From the NCBI GenBank assembly GCA_949592205.1, contig CATIUR010000005.1, positions 29,848,179-29,912,178 on the forward strand: 64,000 nt of DNA. Reading direction: 5' to 3'. This stretch comes from Helichrysum umbraculigerum (Eukaryota; Streptophyta; Magnoliopsida; Asterales; Asteraceae). A program made the position numbers and the translations under genes. Below the pieces are notes generated by a model. That model was not told the origin of the DNA and made no database searches. It worked only from the letters and a program-made list of their open reading frames with translations. Below, in pieces: positions 25,873 to 37,840 of the stretch (its first letter is position 1; every line of letters begins with the position of its first letter).

Positions 25873-26760
25873 TGTAACAATATTTTTGGGAGAAATTAAA
25901 TAATATCATCCCCTCAATTTATCAGAAAAATGGTTGAAGCGTTATTCTTAGCTCTTTCAAATGAAACATTCAATTCAATGAGTATTAAGTGATAATAGTA
26001 AACTTTATGAGCAGGAGGTCAAATAGTAGTAATGCTTACTTTATTAATATGACAGTTTTGCGTTAATTAGATTATCATATAAAAAAGGTAATTTACCTCC
26101 ACGATTTCCTTTAAATTATTTTTTTAAAAAGTCGTTGCAAATGTATAATACGGAGTACTAATTTGCTCCGGGTGAAGAGATCGATGCACATTTTATTGTA
26201 TGTTTTATAAAACGCAAGTAATTTGTACATCATCGATTTTTATCTAAACAATAATAAGTCTACTTCATGATATTATACCGTACAACAACATCGAATATAT
26301 TTGATAGTATACCAGTAGAAATTGAAAAATAATGATATACGAATTATCACCCATCCAAAGAGTAAATCTTTTGAAAACTAGTTTTGTTTTTTTTTTTTAT
26401 ATTTTTTTTTTTTGAAATACTTAATTGTCAAGTTCATCTCTTTGGTCAACTATAATTTCTAACAAAATAACCAATTTAATTATAACATGAAATTAATAAT
26501 CATTACATAAAGTTTGCAAAATCATATATAACGTAAAAACCTTTGGAGACACTTTCGGTCGGTATCCGTAATAGCTAACTTTTGTTTTCTAAAAAACTTG
26601 CAAGGAACATATAACTTGTGTAACAAATTACTCTATAAATTGCTTCAAAGTCACCAAAACCTATATAACATACTTTCATATGCATCGTCATTCTTAAAAT
26701 CCTTTTCTGATCATTTCCATCCAAATTCCATATCTTGGTTCATAAATCAACTTGACCACC
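25873..26760. other. Intergenic between the SPH gene and the unknown five-exon gene
   Basis: The two genes are divergent, so this stretch should hold both promoters. It is AT-rich with T-runs near 26385-26412. No further gene is supported. Confidence 0.45.
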
Positions 26761-28803
26761 ATGAGCCCAAAAGGTTCTTCAGCATCTTACGGGATCCGAA
26801 ACTTTGCCACAATGTTGATATGCCGCTATAGACTTAGCTCCGGGAGTATAGCTAGTACTTCCGGGCCCGGCTACCAGCATATGAACGTTGGCACGGGGGT
26901 ATCTAAGTTCGGATATGGCATTGGCAGCTCGATTCACCAAACGATGAGCATTTCTAGTGGTAACTCGACTAAATTACCAGAGCCTAAAATGTGAATCTCC
27001 TCACCTTTGCACTTTTTTTAACGTTTCATTTTCTTTTCTTCTCGTTCTATGGTTCTGCTTTTAGTGTTTATGGCAATGCTAGTTAAACCATTTTTTTAAT
27101 GAAAACAAAGTAGACAGGAAGGTACCATAGAGGTTCAAGTTCAACCGTCAGATTCAGATCCTCCAAGGCCTAACGTATTTTCGTGGTATGTACTCTTTGA
27201 GCACTGTAAATAACTAACATAACACAACCATGCTTTATGACACTTTTTAGGAAAAATGCGAGTACAATGCTAATTGAATTGTCAATAGTAAGAACTCTGA
27301 ATGATATAACCATAACATCGCCTGGATATAAACTAGAGGAAGATACTTGTGACACGAAAACTTAATAAATTATGAATGTTTGTGGATCATTTCAGGTTGC
27401 GTTTTTATCTCTAATGGCTCATTTGGATAAGTAAAAGAAATAGTCTGTAAAAGAATTGGTCAAACGGGTTAAAAGACACCCAAAGTATTACTTATGAAAT
27501 AAAGTAATTGCTGAAATCATATTTTCACACTATGTATAAAGGTTTTATATTCTTTTGGTAATGAAGGGGTCAGGCCGACCTGTTTCAACCCGTACAAAAC
27601 TGCCCGTTTTGACTGGAACCCTTTCTGACCCATTAACAACTTCACACCAACCCCTCATGTTGCCACTTTTAATATAATCATATATCATGCACTTACAAAA
27701 ACTTCCTGATAAATTAAGAGTGGCATCGTAGTTGGCATATAACTTTTGTAGCCAATGCAATATTAATAATTCTCCCAGCTCAAAATAGCGTAACCAACAT
27801 AGGACTAACAAATATCATCTGATCTGGTACAGGGTGAAATGGGTATTCAGCTCTATCTTGCCCCTAATGTTCTCATTTTGGAAGCAAAAGTGGGACAAAC
27901 TGCTAAAGCTTGAAGGCAAGTACTTCCACCATTGATTTGGTTATACATCCTAATTCATACATGATGTTACTGTTATTGGTTTCGAGAAATAAACACCAAA
28001 AAGGATTAAGATTATGATAATTTCAGGCAAGGTTGAAGAGGTCGTTAAAGAGGCAGAGGAAGTGGCTGAGGTGGTAGAAAAGGTTGCGACTGAAACAGAA
28101 AAGTTATCAGCAGAGGTTGCAGAGAAGCTAGACAATGGTGAGCTGAAACAAGTTGCTCAAAAGGTAGAACATGTATCTAGTGTTATTGCAAAGGATGCTC
28201 AAATGGCCGAAGATTTCATTCACAAGGTACTTAATTCCAAGTTGTTTGATGTTCATCTCTTATTAGCTTACAAATACAGGTGGCAAGATGGGCAGGGTGG
28301 TGCGGGTAACAATTCTAATTAGTTAGAAATGGGTCATTTATAGTATGAGTCAAAAAAAGCCGGGCTGGGTTGGGTTGGCCAGAAATATATTTTGTCCATT
28401 TTCCAAATATATAGTTATTGTTTAATCACAGTTACAAAGGCAACAATATTTCTATATCTTTTAATGAAACAATTATTGGAGAGTGTATGCATCAAAAAAC
28501 TACCTTGGGCGACTTTCAACTTGTTTTACCTTTCGAATTGTTCCACTTCTAGTTTTAGCTAAATTTCTCAATATGACATGTTCGACTAGTTCCATTAATA
28601 GTTTTTTTTTTTTTTTTAATATTATTATTTACTTTTAAGATAAGACACAACCCATATCAACCCGCCAAGAGTATGAATGGGTTGAAATTGCCACATCTAC
28701 TAATGAAGTTCTTTCCATGCAGGTTGGCGATCTCAAGCAAGACTTGACGGACTTGGAGACTATAGTAGAACCTGTCATCGATAAAATCGAACACAAAAAG
28801 TAG
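26761..28803 (+). CDS. Plant protein of unknown function with one hydrophobic helix and a coiled coil
   Basis: Five exons reconstructed by frame: 26761-26959, 27122-27185, 27833-27915, 28027-28226 and 28723-28803, giving 208 aa. The ATG at 26761 opens a Ser-rich N-terminus that could be an organelle transit peptide. The middle (IEVQVQPSDSDPPRPNVFSW) leads to a hydrophobic Trp-rich segment near residues 89-104 (VKWVFSSILPLMFSFW). From about residue 116 onward the protein is a Glu/Lys/Val heptad-like helix, ending VGDLKQDLTDLETIVEP. I recall similar uncharacterised plant proteins but no established function. The third intron uses a GC donor (GAAG|gcaagt), strengthened by a perfect downstream consensus. 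The first two exons are the least certain part. A relic of the last exon lies near 32785. Confidence 0.72.
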
Positions 28804-29254
28804 ATAATATACATAATGAACATAGGATTACTGGACATGTTCTTATATGAATTCTCACTTCTGTTGACAAAATTGTAAATTGTGCCTTCTCATCTTGTAT
28901 ATATTCAACTTACATGCTAACTTACTAGCACCACTTTTGAGTTGATTAGAGTAGCTCCAAAGTCCTACTCAATTGGGAACTTTTGTGGGGTAAGACCATA
29001 AAATGTGACTCGATTCTTGACCCATGTTAAAAAATTATTCACATGCTAGTTTACTATATGTAATTTCAGTTAACAGCCAGGGTATCATATATAGTAGCTA
29101 CTACAAATGATTTCGTACTAGTTAATATACACTTGGCTACTCATTGATATCTCTTCTTAATCTTTTTTAAAAGTCAATATACTATTATCGATTTTGTATA
29201 TCAGTTCTTCATTGGCAAAGAAGAGATTGTAAATACCGTACAACCTGGAGATTA
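28804..29254. other. Spacer between the unknown gene and the BAHD array
   Basis: AT-rich sequence with no gene. It is presumably the 3' region of the upstream gene and the old promoter of the first BAHD copy. Confidence 0.4.
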
Positions 29255-29708
29255 TGATTCAATCCATCCAGTTCATAGAACCATCAAAGTCAACCCCAAA
29301 AAATCTACGCATTGCTTGATCAACTTGCTCCATATTCATACATAAACCTAGTTTTATAATTTATACTATATATCCAGTGGAGAGGTCAACATTTCAGATA
29401 GGTGGTGCTAGTAAGTTGGCATGTATGAATATGGAGCAATGGCGTGTTATGTTGAAGTTGATGAAGAACTAAATCAAAACAAGTTTTCCATTTTTACAAG
29501 TTGGCGTCGGTTTCCAATATATGAGGCTGATTTTGGGTGGGGTAAGCCTGATTGGATAAGAGACACTGGAAGTTCAGATGAGATGGTAACTTTAGTGGAT
29601 GATAAAGGTGGTGACGGAATTGAAGCTTGGGTGAGCTTGAATGAAAAAGACATGTATCTGTTTCAGCAAGATCAGGACATTTTAGACTTCACCTTCCAAG
29701 TGCAGTAA
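29255..29708 (+). pseudogene. BAHD acyltransferase pseudogene 1
   Basis: About 29255-29345 matches the N-terminus of the intact gene at 33135, but the start ATG reads CTG and a stop soon follows. Sequence then jumps to the C-terminal fifth, open from about 29421 to the TAA at 29706-29708, which keeps EADFGWGKPDW, matching the structural DFGWG motif. The whole middle, including the catalytic HxxxD, is deleted. A 2.5-kb solo-LTR-like element begins at the base after the stop codon. Confidence 0.85.
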
Positions 29709-32246
29709 TGTAACACCCCCAAATTTGATGATTTGCGGAAGCTTGATTTGGGTGTTACTAATCAATAACAAAGCACAAAGATAAATAGCAAACGACTCTA
29801 TATGCGTCGTTTTAACAAAATATAATGTTAACTGAAATGTTTACAACATTTAAAAGCTTTACATAGCTCGAGTTTAATAAAATGAGATTTCAGTACATAA
29901 GTACTTGTACAAAATATACTAATGCAAGAAAATCTCAATCGTCTGTATGCTGACTCGAGCTAAATCCTGAAGCAGAAACATCCTACTGCTGGGTACCTGC
30001 GATATATGCTAAAAGGTCAGCTATAAAGCTGGTGAGCTCACAGGTTTAAAATCAAGTAATATCGTACGAACCGCAAGATTTAAATAATGAATTGCATCCA
30101 GCAATTAAATAATGAATTGCATCCAGCAATTAAATGATAATCATCGTGTATACAGCCATGAGCACATAGTTGAGCTTAACTCGAGGGCCGGGTCCCCTAT
30201 AGAGAATTCCGGGCGAGGTGCCTCCACGAATGCCTAATCCACATTCGTCTTCCCAAATATTAGTACGTCCGTTTACCCGGTTAGTGCTTGCTAACCCGGA
30301 CGAGGAGGGTCAATCCTATATGGTACCATATACTAATATTCACGCTACAACGTATTAACAACTATGCTGACGGAGGACTTTAAAATGATTAGTTTCGAAA
30401 AACTCATGTAGTATATGAAAAGTTGGTACTTGCGTTCACATGTTAAAAGTTGAGCAGTATATCACACCCCTGAGTAAAACAGTAAAAAGAGGGGCTATGA
30501 GACTCACCTGAGTCTGAGTGCGTTTAAACAAACGTAAGTTGATTAGCCGAGTATGAAGTCCAAAGACTTGTAACCTGAGGGTGTCCACGACACGCGATGG
30601 TTATAATCATGATTGGGTATCTCAACAGATCACCCTTGTAGTTGTTCGTTCAACTATAATGTCCAAATCTCCACTATTTGGTTGATACGTTTAAGTGTTT
30701 GAAAAGTGTACGGCCCGTTGGTGACGGATTTGTAATAATAATCTCAATTATTACTATTTTGATTTCGTGACGTTTTACTTGAAAAAGTGTTTTGATTGTG
30801 TTTTAGAAGCCGTTACGAAATCTAAGTACGGGGGTCCGGGGGCAGCGCCCCTGGTAGCGGGGTCCAAGGGGCGGCAGCCCCTGGCGGGGTCCAAGGGGCA
30901 GAGCCCCTGGCTGGGGTCGAGCTGCCAGGTCAGCTTGGAAAATTTTTATTTCTACTATATTGCTTTGACGAAAAACGCATCTGGATCTGAATTTGGGTAA
31001 AATCGAGTGATAAATTTCGAGTCTCGACACTTAGTAAAAATCTGTGTTTTTGAGGTTCTGGTTTGTGCGACGTTGGGTGCGACGTCGCAGGTAGGACTGC
31101 GACGTTGAGTATGACGTCGCTAAAGGCGACGTTTCGCAATTTAATGCGACGTAGGGTGCTGCGTCGCTAATGCGACGTAGGTGATTTCTGCGACGTAGGG
31201 GCTTGCGTCGCTAAGTGCGACGTGGCGAGGTATTGGCGACGTAAAGGCTGACGTCGCTATATGCGACGTCGCAATTTAATGCGACGTTGTGACTGACGTC
31301 GCACTATGCGACGTCACGAGGGGTTTTGCGACGTAGAAGCTGACGTCGCATAATTTCTGGGTCAAATGCGACGTAGCGGTCTGTTGGCCGGAAAATGTGT
31401 CGAAAACGAGTTTTTCGGTTTCCGTTCGGTCCAAAACTTTTACCCAACCCTTATAGGGACATTATAAGTTGTTACAAACTACTAACAAGTGAAAACATTT
31501 AAAAACGAGAGATTTCGGGATTTGTCGGAAACTTACAAAGTGTCGGATGAGAAATCCGAAAAGATAGGATGATAGATCGTGATGCGGTGGTCGTTTTCTT
31601 CCAAATGAGTAGTATAATCCAAGGCCGTTTGATATGTTTATTTTGCGATTTAGTGCGATTTTAGGAGGTGGTGGTGGTTGGTGAGATTTGAGAGAAAAAG
31701 AGAAAGAGAGAGAAAGAGAAAGAAGAAAATGAAAGAAAAAGGAGGGAGTTGGGGGTGTTAACCTCCAACTTCCAATCCCCGCTCTCCGTGCGGTGTTCGT
31801 TTGCTCCGTCGTTTAGACGTTAATTAATCATTTTAAATATTAATAAGTACATTTTAAATACAAATTATTACGCGATATTTTATTTAATTATTTTACAAAT
31901 AAGATTACGTTTGAGTTATAAATGTAAGTTGGTTTATTTAGTTTGCGCGTTTTATATTTTAAATTTTGTAACTTTCTGATTGTACGATACGAATGAATAC
32001 GAAATATTATTATAATAATATTTTTGACATAACCCGTTATTTAATAAAATTTGTCACCAACGTCCGTATTAAATTGAATCGAAATACATTCGATTTAAAT
32101 TGCGTACGATTTAACCAAATCGCATTTTCGTATATATTCAACAATATATATAATTCGATACATTAATTAGCCTAACAAGGAACTAATTACATGTATTAAC
32201 ATCTGATTAGGCACTAAATAATAGTCCTAATTTGGCGGGTGTTACA
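29709..32246 (-). mobile_element. Solo-LTR-like element B (2.5 kb)
   Basis: It starts TGTAACACCCCCAAATTTG and ends GGCGGGTGTTACA, flanked by the perfect 5-bp duplication AGTAA (29704-29708 and 32247-32251). Reversed, it aligns with element A at both ends (TGTRACACCCGYCAAATTAG) and across several interior blocks, so its sense strand is probably minus. About 30822-31012 is a GC-rich block almost identical to one in element C. About 31070-31380 is an array of GCGACGT/ACGTCGC motifs. Near 31690-31750 is a purine-rich tract. No retroviral-type protein is encoded. Confidence 0.85.
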
Positions 32247-33134
32247 AGTAAGTTGTTAAATTGTGTTCATATTGATTCTTACAAAGCTACATTTCTCATT
32301 GAAACTTTTCAAAAATGAAGTATAAGTGGTTAAAAAGTTACAATCAGATTCTTGTGTACCAATATATATGTAAATGTTTGAATAAATTGATCTATATTAC
32401 CCAGGAGTGTAAAGTTCACAAGGTTTGACCACTCATTAAAAAATAGTTCACTTTTAGTACATGAAATATAATTAAAGTTTATTTTAAATTTTATTTGCTA
32501 TAGGATTTTGAGAGATTATTTTTTACATATAATTAATTCAATTGTTCCATAGATGCTAAAAATTGTAGAAAAATTCATGTCCATGTTTTAAAAAAGTCAA
32601 TTAGCAAACACATATTATACAAAGTCAAAATGATCCCCACTGAACTTTTTGAAGGGTTTGGTAGTAAATTAATCAATGACAAAGGGTACTTAAAGCCTAA
32701 AACTCCTTAAACAAGAACCACTGAAGACTAAATTCGGTCAAAAATGTCACCTCTACCAACAAATTTAGTATTTCCTGATTACAGGTTAGTGATCTCCAGC
32801 AAGATATGACAAGCTTTTATCTGGGTGGAAGTGGAACATTTCAGTAGCTATGCTAAACTAATTGGACTGTTTTTAAACATTTATTCTACATAATATAATA
32901 TAATATTCATTGAGGATAATATTAAGGAGAACCTGTCACAATATAACTCAGACTAAGTCAAGAAAAACAACAAAGCCTGCAACTCTGCTAGACCAATACA
33001 ATTGGCTATTCTTTTTATTTCAACCTCTTTATCCTTATATCAAGTTTCAAAAATAGATATACAGCCTCATCAATCAATTACTAACTGGAAACAAATTAAA
33101 GAGATCATTGTTCATAACTACCTGGTCTACAAAC
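32247..33134. other. BAHD promoter region with a relic exon
   Basis: At about 32785-32850 the sequence ACAG|GTTAGTGATCTCCAGC resembles the acceptor and start of the last exon of the unknown gene (28721-28745), then degenerates. This suggests the BAHD copies were duplicated together with the end of that gene. The rest is AT-rich and would contain the promoter of the intact BAHD gene. Confidence 0.55.
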
Positions 33135-34400
33135 ATGGAGGTTAAGATTCAATCAACTCAGTTCATAAAACCATCAAAGCCAACCCCTGAAAATTCAAGC
33201 AAGTATAAGCTATCGATGTTCGATCAACTTGCTGCATCTACATACATAAATCAAGTATTGTACTATAAGTCCAGTGATGAGGTTGATATCTCAGATACAT
33301 GTAGTCAACTAGTCAAGTCTTTATCAAAGGTGCTAACTTTGTTCTACCCACTAGCTGGTAGAATCGTTGAAAACGGGCTTGAAGTTGATTGCAGTGATCA
33401 AGGGGTCAAGTATTTGGAGACTGAAGTGAGTATAAAACTGGATGATTTTCTTGAACAAGTTCCCAAGATTGACCATATTAGATTGCTGATAGGTGCACCA
33501 GATGAAGACGAAAAGGCGTTGCTAGTGGTCCAGGTCAACGTCTTTGAGTGTGGTTCACTTGTTATTGGTGTGAGTGGTTCACACAAAGTCACTGATGCGT
33601 ACAATCTAGTCAGGTTCATTAATGAATGGGCTAGCATGAACCGCACAGGGGTCAGCAGTGGTGAGTTTTCTCCTTCTTTTGATAACTTGGATTCTGTTTT
33701 CCCACCACAAAAAATCCCATCACTTGGGAACTCGGCGAATACAAATGAGCCGCATGCCAAAATGGTGACAAAAAGGTTTGTGTTTAATAAGAATATGGTA
33801 TCAATGCTAAGAGAAAAATCTGGTTCACCAAATAAAAGACATAGTCGAGTAACGTTAGTGGCTGCATTGATATGGAAGGCTCTTATGACTGTTGACCAAG
33901 TCAAAAGTGGGATACTTAGGAATGGCTTACTGGCTCCTGCTATTAATTTAAGGGGAAAGGTAGGATCACCGGTATCAGAAAGCTCGTTTGGGAACGTCTG
34001 GGTTCCTTATTCAATCACCTTTTTTAAAAATGAAATGAAATTCAAATTTGTTGATCTTGTAACCTTGATAGAAGACACAACAAGGGATCTTGTCAAGTGG
34101 ATTTTAAAAGCAAGTAGTGAAGAGATATGCACACGCGCAATTGCATCTTATGCTGAGGTTGGTGAAGAATTGAAGCAAAATAAGTTTGCAATTTTTACAA
34201 GTTGGTGTCGGTTTCCTATATATGAGACTGATTTTGGTTGGGGTAAGCCGTGTTGGGTAAGTGAAGCGGGGCGTATACATGATATGGTAACTTTAATTGA
34301 TGACAAATATGGTGATGGAATCGAAGCTTGGGTGAGTTTGAATGAGAAAGACATGTTTGTGTTTGAACAAGATGAGGATATTTTAGAGTTCACCTCTTGA
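33135..34400 (+). CDS. BAHD acyltransferase (acylsugar/vinorine synthase-like clade)
   Basis: A single exon of 421 aa from the ATG at 33135 (MEVKIQSTQF). The catalytic HxxxD motif is HKVTD at residues 150-154, and the structural DFGWG motif is at 366-370, both spaced as in functional BAHD enzymes. YPLAGRI at about 71-77 is also typical. BAHD proteins move an acyl group from acyl-CoA to an alcohol or amine in the cytosol. The sequence feels closest to clade III members such as acylsugar acyltransferases, vinorine synthase and anthocyanin malonyltransferase-like proteins, but neither donor nor acceptor can be named. It is the only intact member of a local array; broken copies lie at 29255, 35523 and 37324 on the same strand. 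Confidence 0.92.
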   Translation: MEVKIQSTQFIKPSKPTPENSSKYKLSMFDQLAASTYINQVLYYKSSDEVDISDTCSQLVKSLSKVLTLFYPLAGRIVENGLEVDCSDQGVKYLETEVSIKLDDFLEQVPKIDHIRLLIGAPDEDEKALLVVQVNVFECGSLVIGVSGSHKVTDAYNLVRFINEWASMNRTGVSSGEFSPSFDNLDSVFPPQKIPSLGNSANTNEPHAKMVTKRFVFNKNMVSMLREKSGSPNKRHSRVTLVAALIWKALMTVDQVKSGILRNGLLAPAINLRGKVGSPVSESSFGNVWVPYSITFFKNEMKFKFVDLVTLIEDTTRDLVKWILKASSEEICTRAIASYAEVGEELKQNKFAIFTSWCRFPIYETDFGWGKPCWVSEAGRIHDMVTLIDDKYGDGIEAWVSLNEKDMFVFEQDEDILEFTS

Positions 34401-35522
34401 GTATTATAACTAATCAATTTGTAGTAGTACCAACGTTTCTTTCGAATGTAAGTCTCATCTTGATTCCAATAAAGTTACAACATTCCCATATGAAAAGCAG
34501 CTTCTTATGCTTAAAGATCTGTAAGTAGCTGAAAGAATTAGTCTATTACTCAGGAACGAGGCCCTCGTCCATACAGTACTACAATATATAATTGTAATGA
34601 TCCATAAATTTTTGTACAAGTCTATAACTAATCAATTATATATTTAGCTGATGCCTGATCATAACCAAGACGGATGATAAAATTACATTTTTATCTAACC
34701 TGAACTCTAATGTCTGGCTGCAGACAGCAAACGCAGCCCTTGCGCCGTAGAACAAGTCAACGGTTACATACTTACAAAGACAGTTATGTGAAGAAAACAT
34801 TTGACATTACTAATAGTTGCAAGAACAGAACAGAAGTTGACTACTAGTGTCTATATAGTTTAATAGATGAAACCATCAAAACAACACTACATATTTAAGC
34901 AATGTTATACAGAGTATATCCATAAAAATATTAATTTAATTATATACATTTTTTTATGAAATCAATGACAGATTTGAAGTTGTAAAAGATGCAGCTCACC
35001 TAGGAAGTTTTCGTTTAGGTATGTGTCAAGTCAAACTATGTGATAGTTTAAGTCAACTAGCCAGGGGTAGGTTATTTCTGTAGATACTAATTCCAAATTA
35101 AATAAATATACCAATTCATGAATCACTCCCACATGGAAAATTAAGATATCAGATTTACTCTTGCAGCATGGAAATTTGTTGAACCACAATCCTCACACAG
35201 GTATATATAGATATATAAACGCAGGAATATATCTAAATAAACGATAATAACATTCTGAATTTGTGATTACATGCTTGTTCGTTCAATACATACATATATA
35301 TACACTACTAACCGACGCTATGAACAGGTGCATCGTTTGGGTGTTTAAACAGAACCGATGCAACCCTTGACCATTAACTTCTAAACTGCTAATCCCTGCA
35401 TCTTGTTCAACCCACTTCTTGTTCTATTCATCCTTATTGTTGAATGATGTTGTATGCATGATGATCAATGATGATGGCTGGGAGATCCTGGAATTAAAGA
35501 CCTGTGAAATCCGAACAAAATT
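34401..35522. other. Intergenic spacer within the BAHD array
   Basis: AT-rich sequence. No gene, RNA or bounded transposon was recognised. Confidence 0.45.
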
Positions 35523-36053
35523 AAGATTCAATCCACACAGTTGATAAAACCATCAAAGTCAACCCCTGAAAGTCAACGCAATTTCAAGTTATCTTTTCTT
35601 GATCAACTTACACCATCTTCATACATTAATCTGATCTTTAATTATAAGGCCAGTGGTGAGGTTAACATTTCGGAAAGACGTGGTCAGATGGTCAACTCAT
35701 TATCAGAGGTGCTAACGTGGTTTTACCCACTAGCTGGCAGAATCATAGAAGACGGGCTCGTGGTAGAATGTAGAGATCAAGGGGTCAAGTATATGGAGAC
35801 TCGAGTTAGTGCAAGACTGGATGCATCTCTCGAACAAGGGCACAAAATTGATCATTTTAGTCAACTCATAGGTGCACCAGATAAAGTCACAAATGCGTTG
35901 GTAAGTATCCAGCTCAACGTCTTTGATTGTGGCTCACTTGTTATTGAAGTGAGTGCTTCACACAAAGTCACTGATGCATACAACCTAGTGAGCTTATTTA
36001 GAGAATGGGCTAGCAAGAATCGCACAGGGGCCATCAATGAATGGTGCTTTTGA
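35523..36053 (+). pseudogene. BAHD acyltransferase pseudogene 2 (N-terminal half)
   Basis: An open frame of about 170 codons matches residues 4 to about 175 of the intact gene, including FYPLAGRI and the catalytic HKVTD. However, the start ATG is missing, with an in-frame TGA upstream, and the frame ends with a novel short tail just after NRTGA. The C-terminal half with DFGWG is absent. A truncated protein would lack half the active-site channel, so this is a pseudogene; expression of the fragment cannot be ruled out. Confidence 0.85.
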
Positions 36054-36459
36054 TATTATAAATGATTGGAAAGTGACTAATGGCTTCTTAAACCTAAAGA
36101 TTTGTACATGTTTGAATAAATTGATCTATTAAGCAGTAGTGTATGTAAAGGTCACAAAGTTTGACTATTTTGGAAATCCAAGTCATTAGTGGGCCTATGT
36201 ATATGTATAAGGACATAAGGTATAAAACCATAAGGGGGCCTAAGCCCTACGTGTACCCTTGGGTTAAATGGTAAGGGTTAGGTATTAACATTAGTGGGCC
36301 TATAAGTAGAGCTTTGGGTTAAATGATGGGCTAATATAAGGGAAGGTTAATTTAAAAGGTTTAACGAAGCTGATGGGCCTGATTGGACGTGTCGCACATG
36401 ATGGGCCTCATTTGGATTTCGGTCTTAAAAGTCAAAACTGTGTTATAGTAAAACAAATA
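36054..36459. other. Spacer with short GGGCCTA-rich repeats
   Basis: Several short phrases (GTGGGCCTA, GGGTTAAATG) recur within 36190-36330. No gene. Confidence 0.4.
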
Positions 36460-37228
36460 CTCCCTCCGTCCCACATTATTTGTCACCAAGTTGAAAACAC
36501 ACATTTTTAAAAAATCACATTAAATGCAGCTTTGACCTTAGTATATGATGTAGTGCGGAATTAAGATAACAAATTAATCATGTTGATTCAAAGGAATAGC
36601 CAGGAATAATTCTTCCAAAACACGTTGATTCATAAAGAATGCCGTGGATGTGTAACTTTGATTCACAAAATTGAGAGTGAAATCCAAAATCTTGAAATTG
36701 AAAATTGAGTTCATTACAATGAAGAAGAAAGCATAAATAACAGGCATAAATTTTAACGGGCCGAATATAAAACCCAAAACAAAAACCCAAAATGAACAGA
36801 AAAAATCCTAAAATGGCCCATATCTTCCAAATGGAGGCGTTTTTGGGCTTCGAGGGTGGGCCTAACCGCCTACGGCTGTTAGCGACTTGGTGGGCCTCGA
36901 ACCGAGCTTCGATTCGCCTGCTCATGGGCCTGAAACGGAGCCCTGTAGCCCAAGTTACACCATTTTTCCGTGCAGCCCTATTTGTTACACAATCACGGGC
37001 TTCCAGAAACACAAGGGCCCTTTCTTCTACAGTTGGGCCTCCATCAGTATAATGACAACTTTAACCCTCAATCATTAATTAAATTGTTTTCTTTGAAGTA
37101 TGTGTAGTTTTAAAGTTAACGGTAATATAGGAAATCTAATCATTAATGCATATTTAATTTTAAAAGTGGGCAATAATTTTGGAACAAATATAAATAGTAA
37201 GGTGGACAAACAATTTGGGACGGAGGAG
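36460..37228. mobile_element. Stowaway MITE interrupted by a solo LTR
   Basis: The ends CTCCCTCCGTCCC and GGGACGGAGGAG are Stowaway inverted repeats, with homology running inward (TTATTTGTCACC against GGTGGACAAACAA), flanked by TA on both sides (36458-36459 and 37229-37230). At 769 bp it is too long for its class because a second element is inserted at 36546-37046; without it the MITE is about 263 bp. Confidence 0.85.
36546..37046. mobile_element. Solo LTR nested in the Stowaway MITE
   Basis: This 501-bp insert starts TGATGTAGTG and ends CCTCCATCA, so its ends form a perfect TGATG...CATCA inverted pair of LTR type. It is flanked by the 5-bp duplication GTATA (36541-36545 and 37047-37051). 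The open frame inside it is not gene-like. A solo LTR, possibly of a copia-type element, is the best explanation. Confidence 0.75.
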
Positions 37229-37323
37229 TACTACATTTTTTTTTGGCAAAGCACATATCTTTACTACTGCTTTCTCTTGCATGCCTTGCTACTATCTTAA
37301 AAAATGAAAATAATAATGCTACA

Positions 37324-37800
37324 ATCAAGATATAATCCAATAAGATCATCAAACCCATCGTTTCAAACTATCACTGCTCGACCAATCTGCTAGCAGATCC
37401 TACAAACATAGATCTAATATTCTACTATAAGCCCAGCTGTGATCATATGATCAACATTTCTAATACATGCACTCACTTAATTGGCCGATCGAGTCTTTAC
37501 CAAAGGCGCTAACTTTGTTCTACCCGCTAGCTGCCAGAATAACACAAAATGGGCTCCAAATTAATTGTAGCGATCAAGGGGCCGGGTCAAAGTATTTAAG
37601 ACTCAAGTTAATTAGTACAAGACTTGATTATGTAATTTTGCGAAAAAGGTCACACGTACAATTGACGTCAATATTAGGCACCTCGTAGGTCTGATCAGAT
37701 GATGAAGTCACAACCATGTTGGTAATACTGTTCATGTTATTGTGTTTGATTGTGGTGCAATTGTTATTAGAAGCACAAAAAAGCATCAAAATGTTCATTT
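37324..37800 (+). pseudogene. BAHD acyltransferase pseudogene 3 (fragment)
   Basis: Degenerate N-terminal BAHD sequence. Recognisable blocks are the TCAAGATATAATCCAATAAG-like start, a segment equivalent to FDQLAAS...YYKSS, then KALTLFYPLAARITQNGL and NCSDQGA near 37500-37590. Frameshifts and stops break it, and homology fades before the HxxxD motif. Solo-LTR-like element D begins 40 bp downstream. Confidence 0.8.
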
Positions 37801-37840
37801 TTTTTATCACAAGTGGTTATTATAATTATATGATTGTGAT

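Noticed and set aside
28276..28703. Possible inverted-repeat element (GTGGCAAG ... TTGCCACA) in the last intron of the unknown gene
   Set aside because: Only about eight terminal bases match and no target duplication was found; similar GGGTTGGGTT sequence near 54390 is suggestive but not enough.
36578..37012. Open frame of 144 codons with a hydrophobic stretch
   Set aside because: It lies wholly inside the 501-bp solo LTR with TGATG...CATCA ends and shows no recognisable domain.
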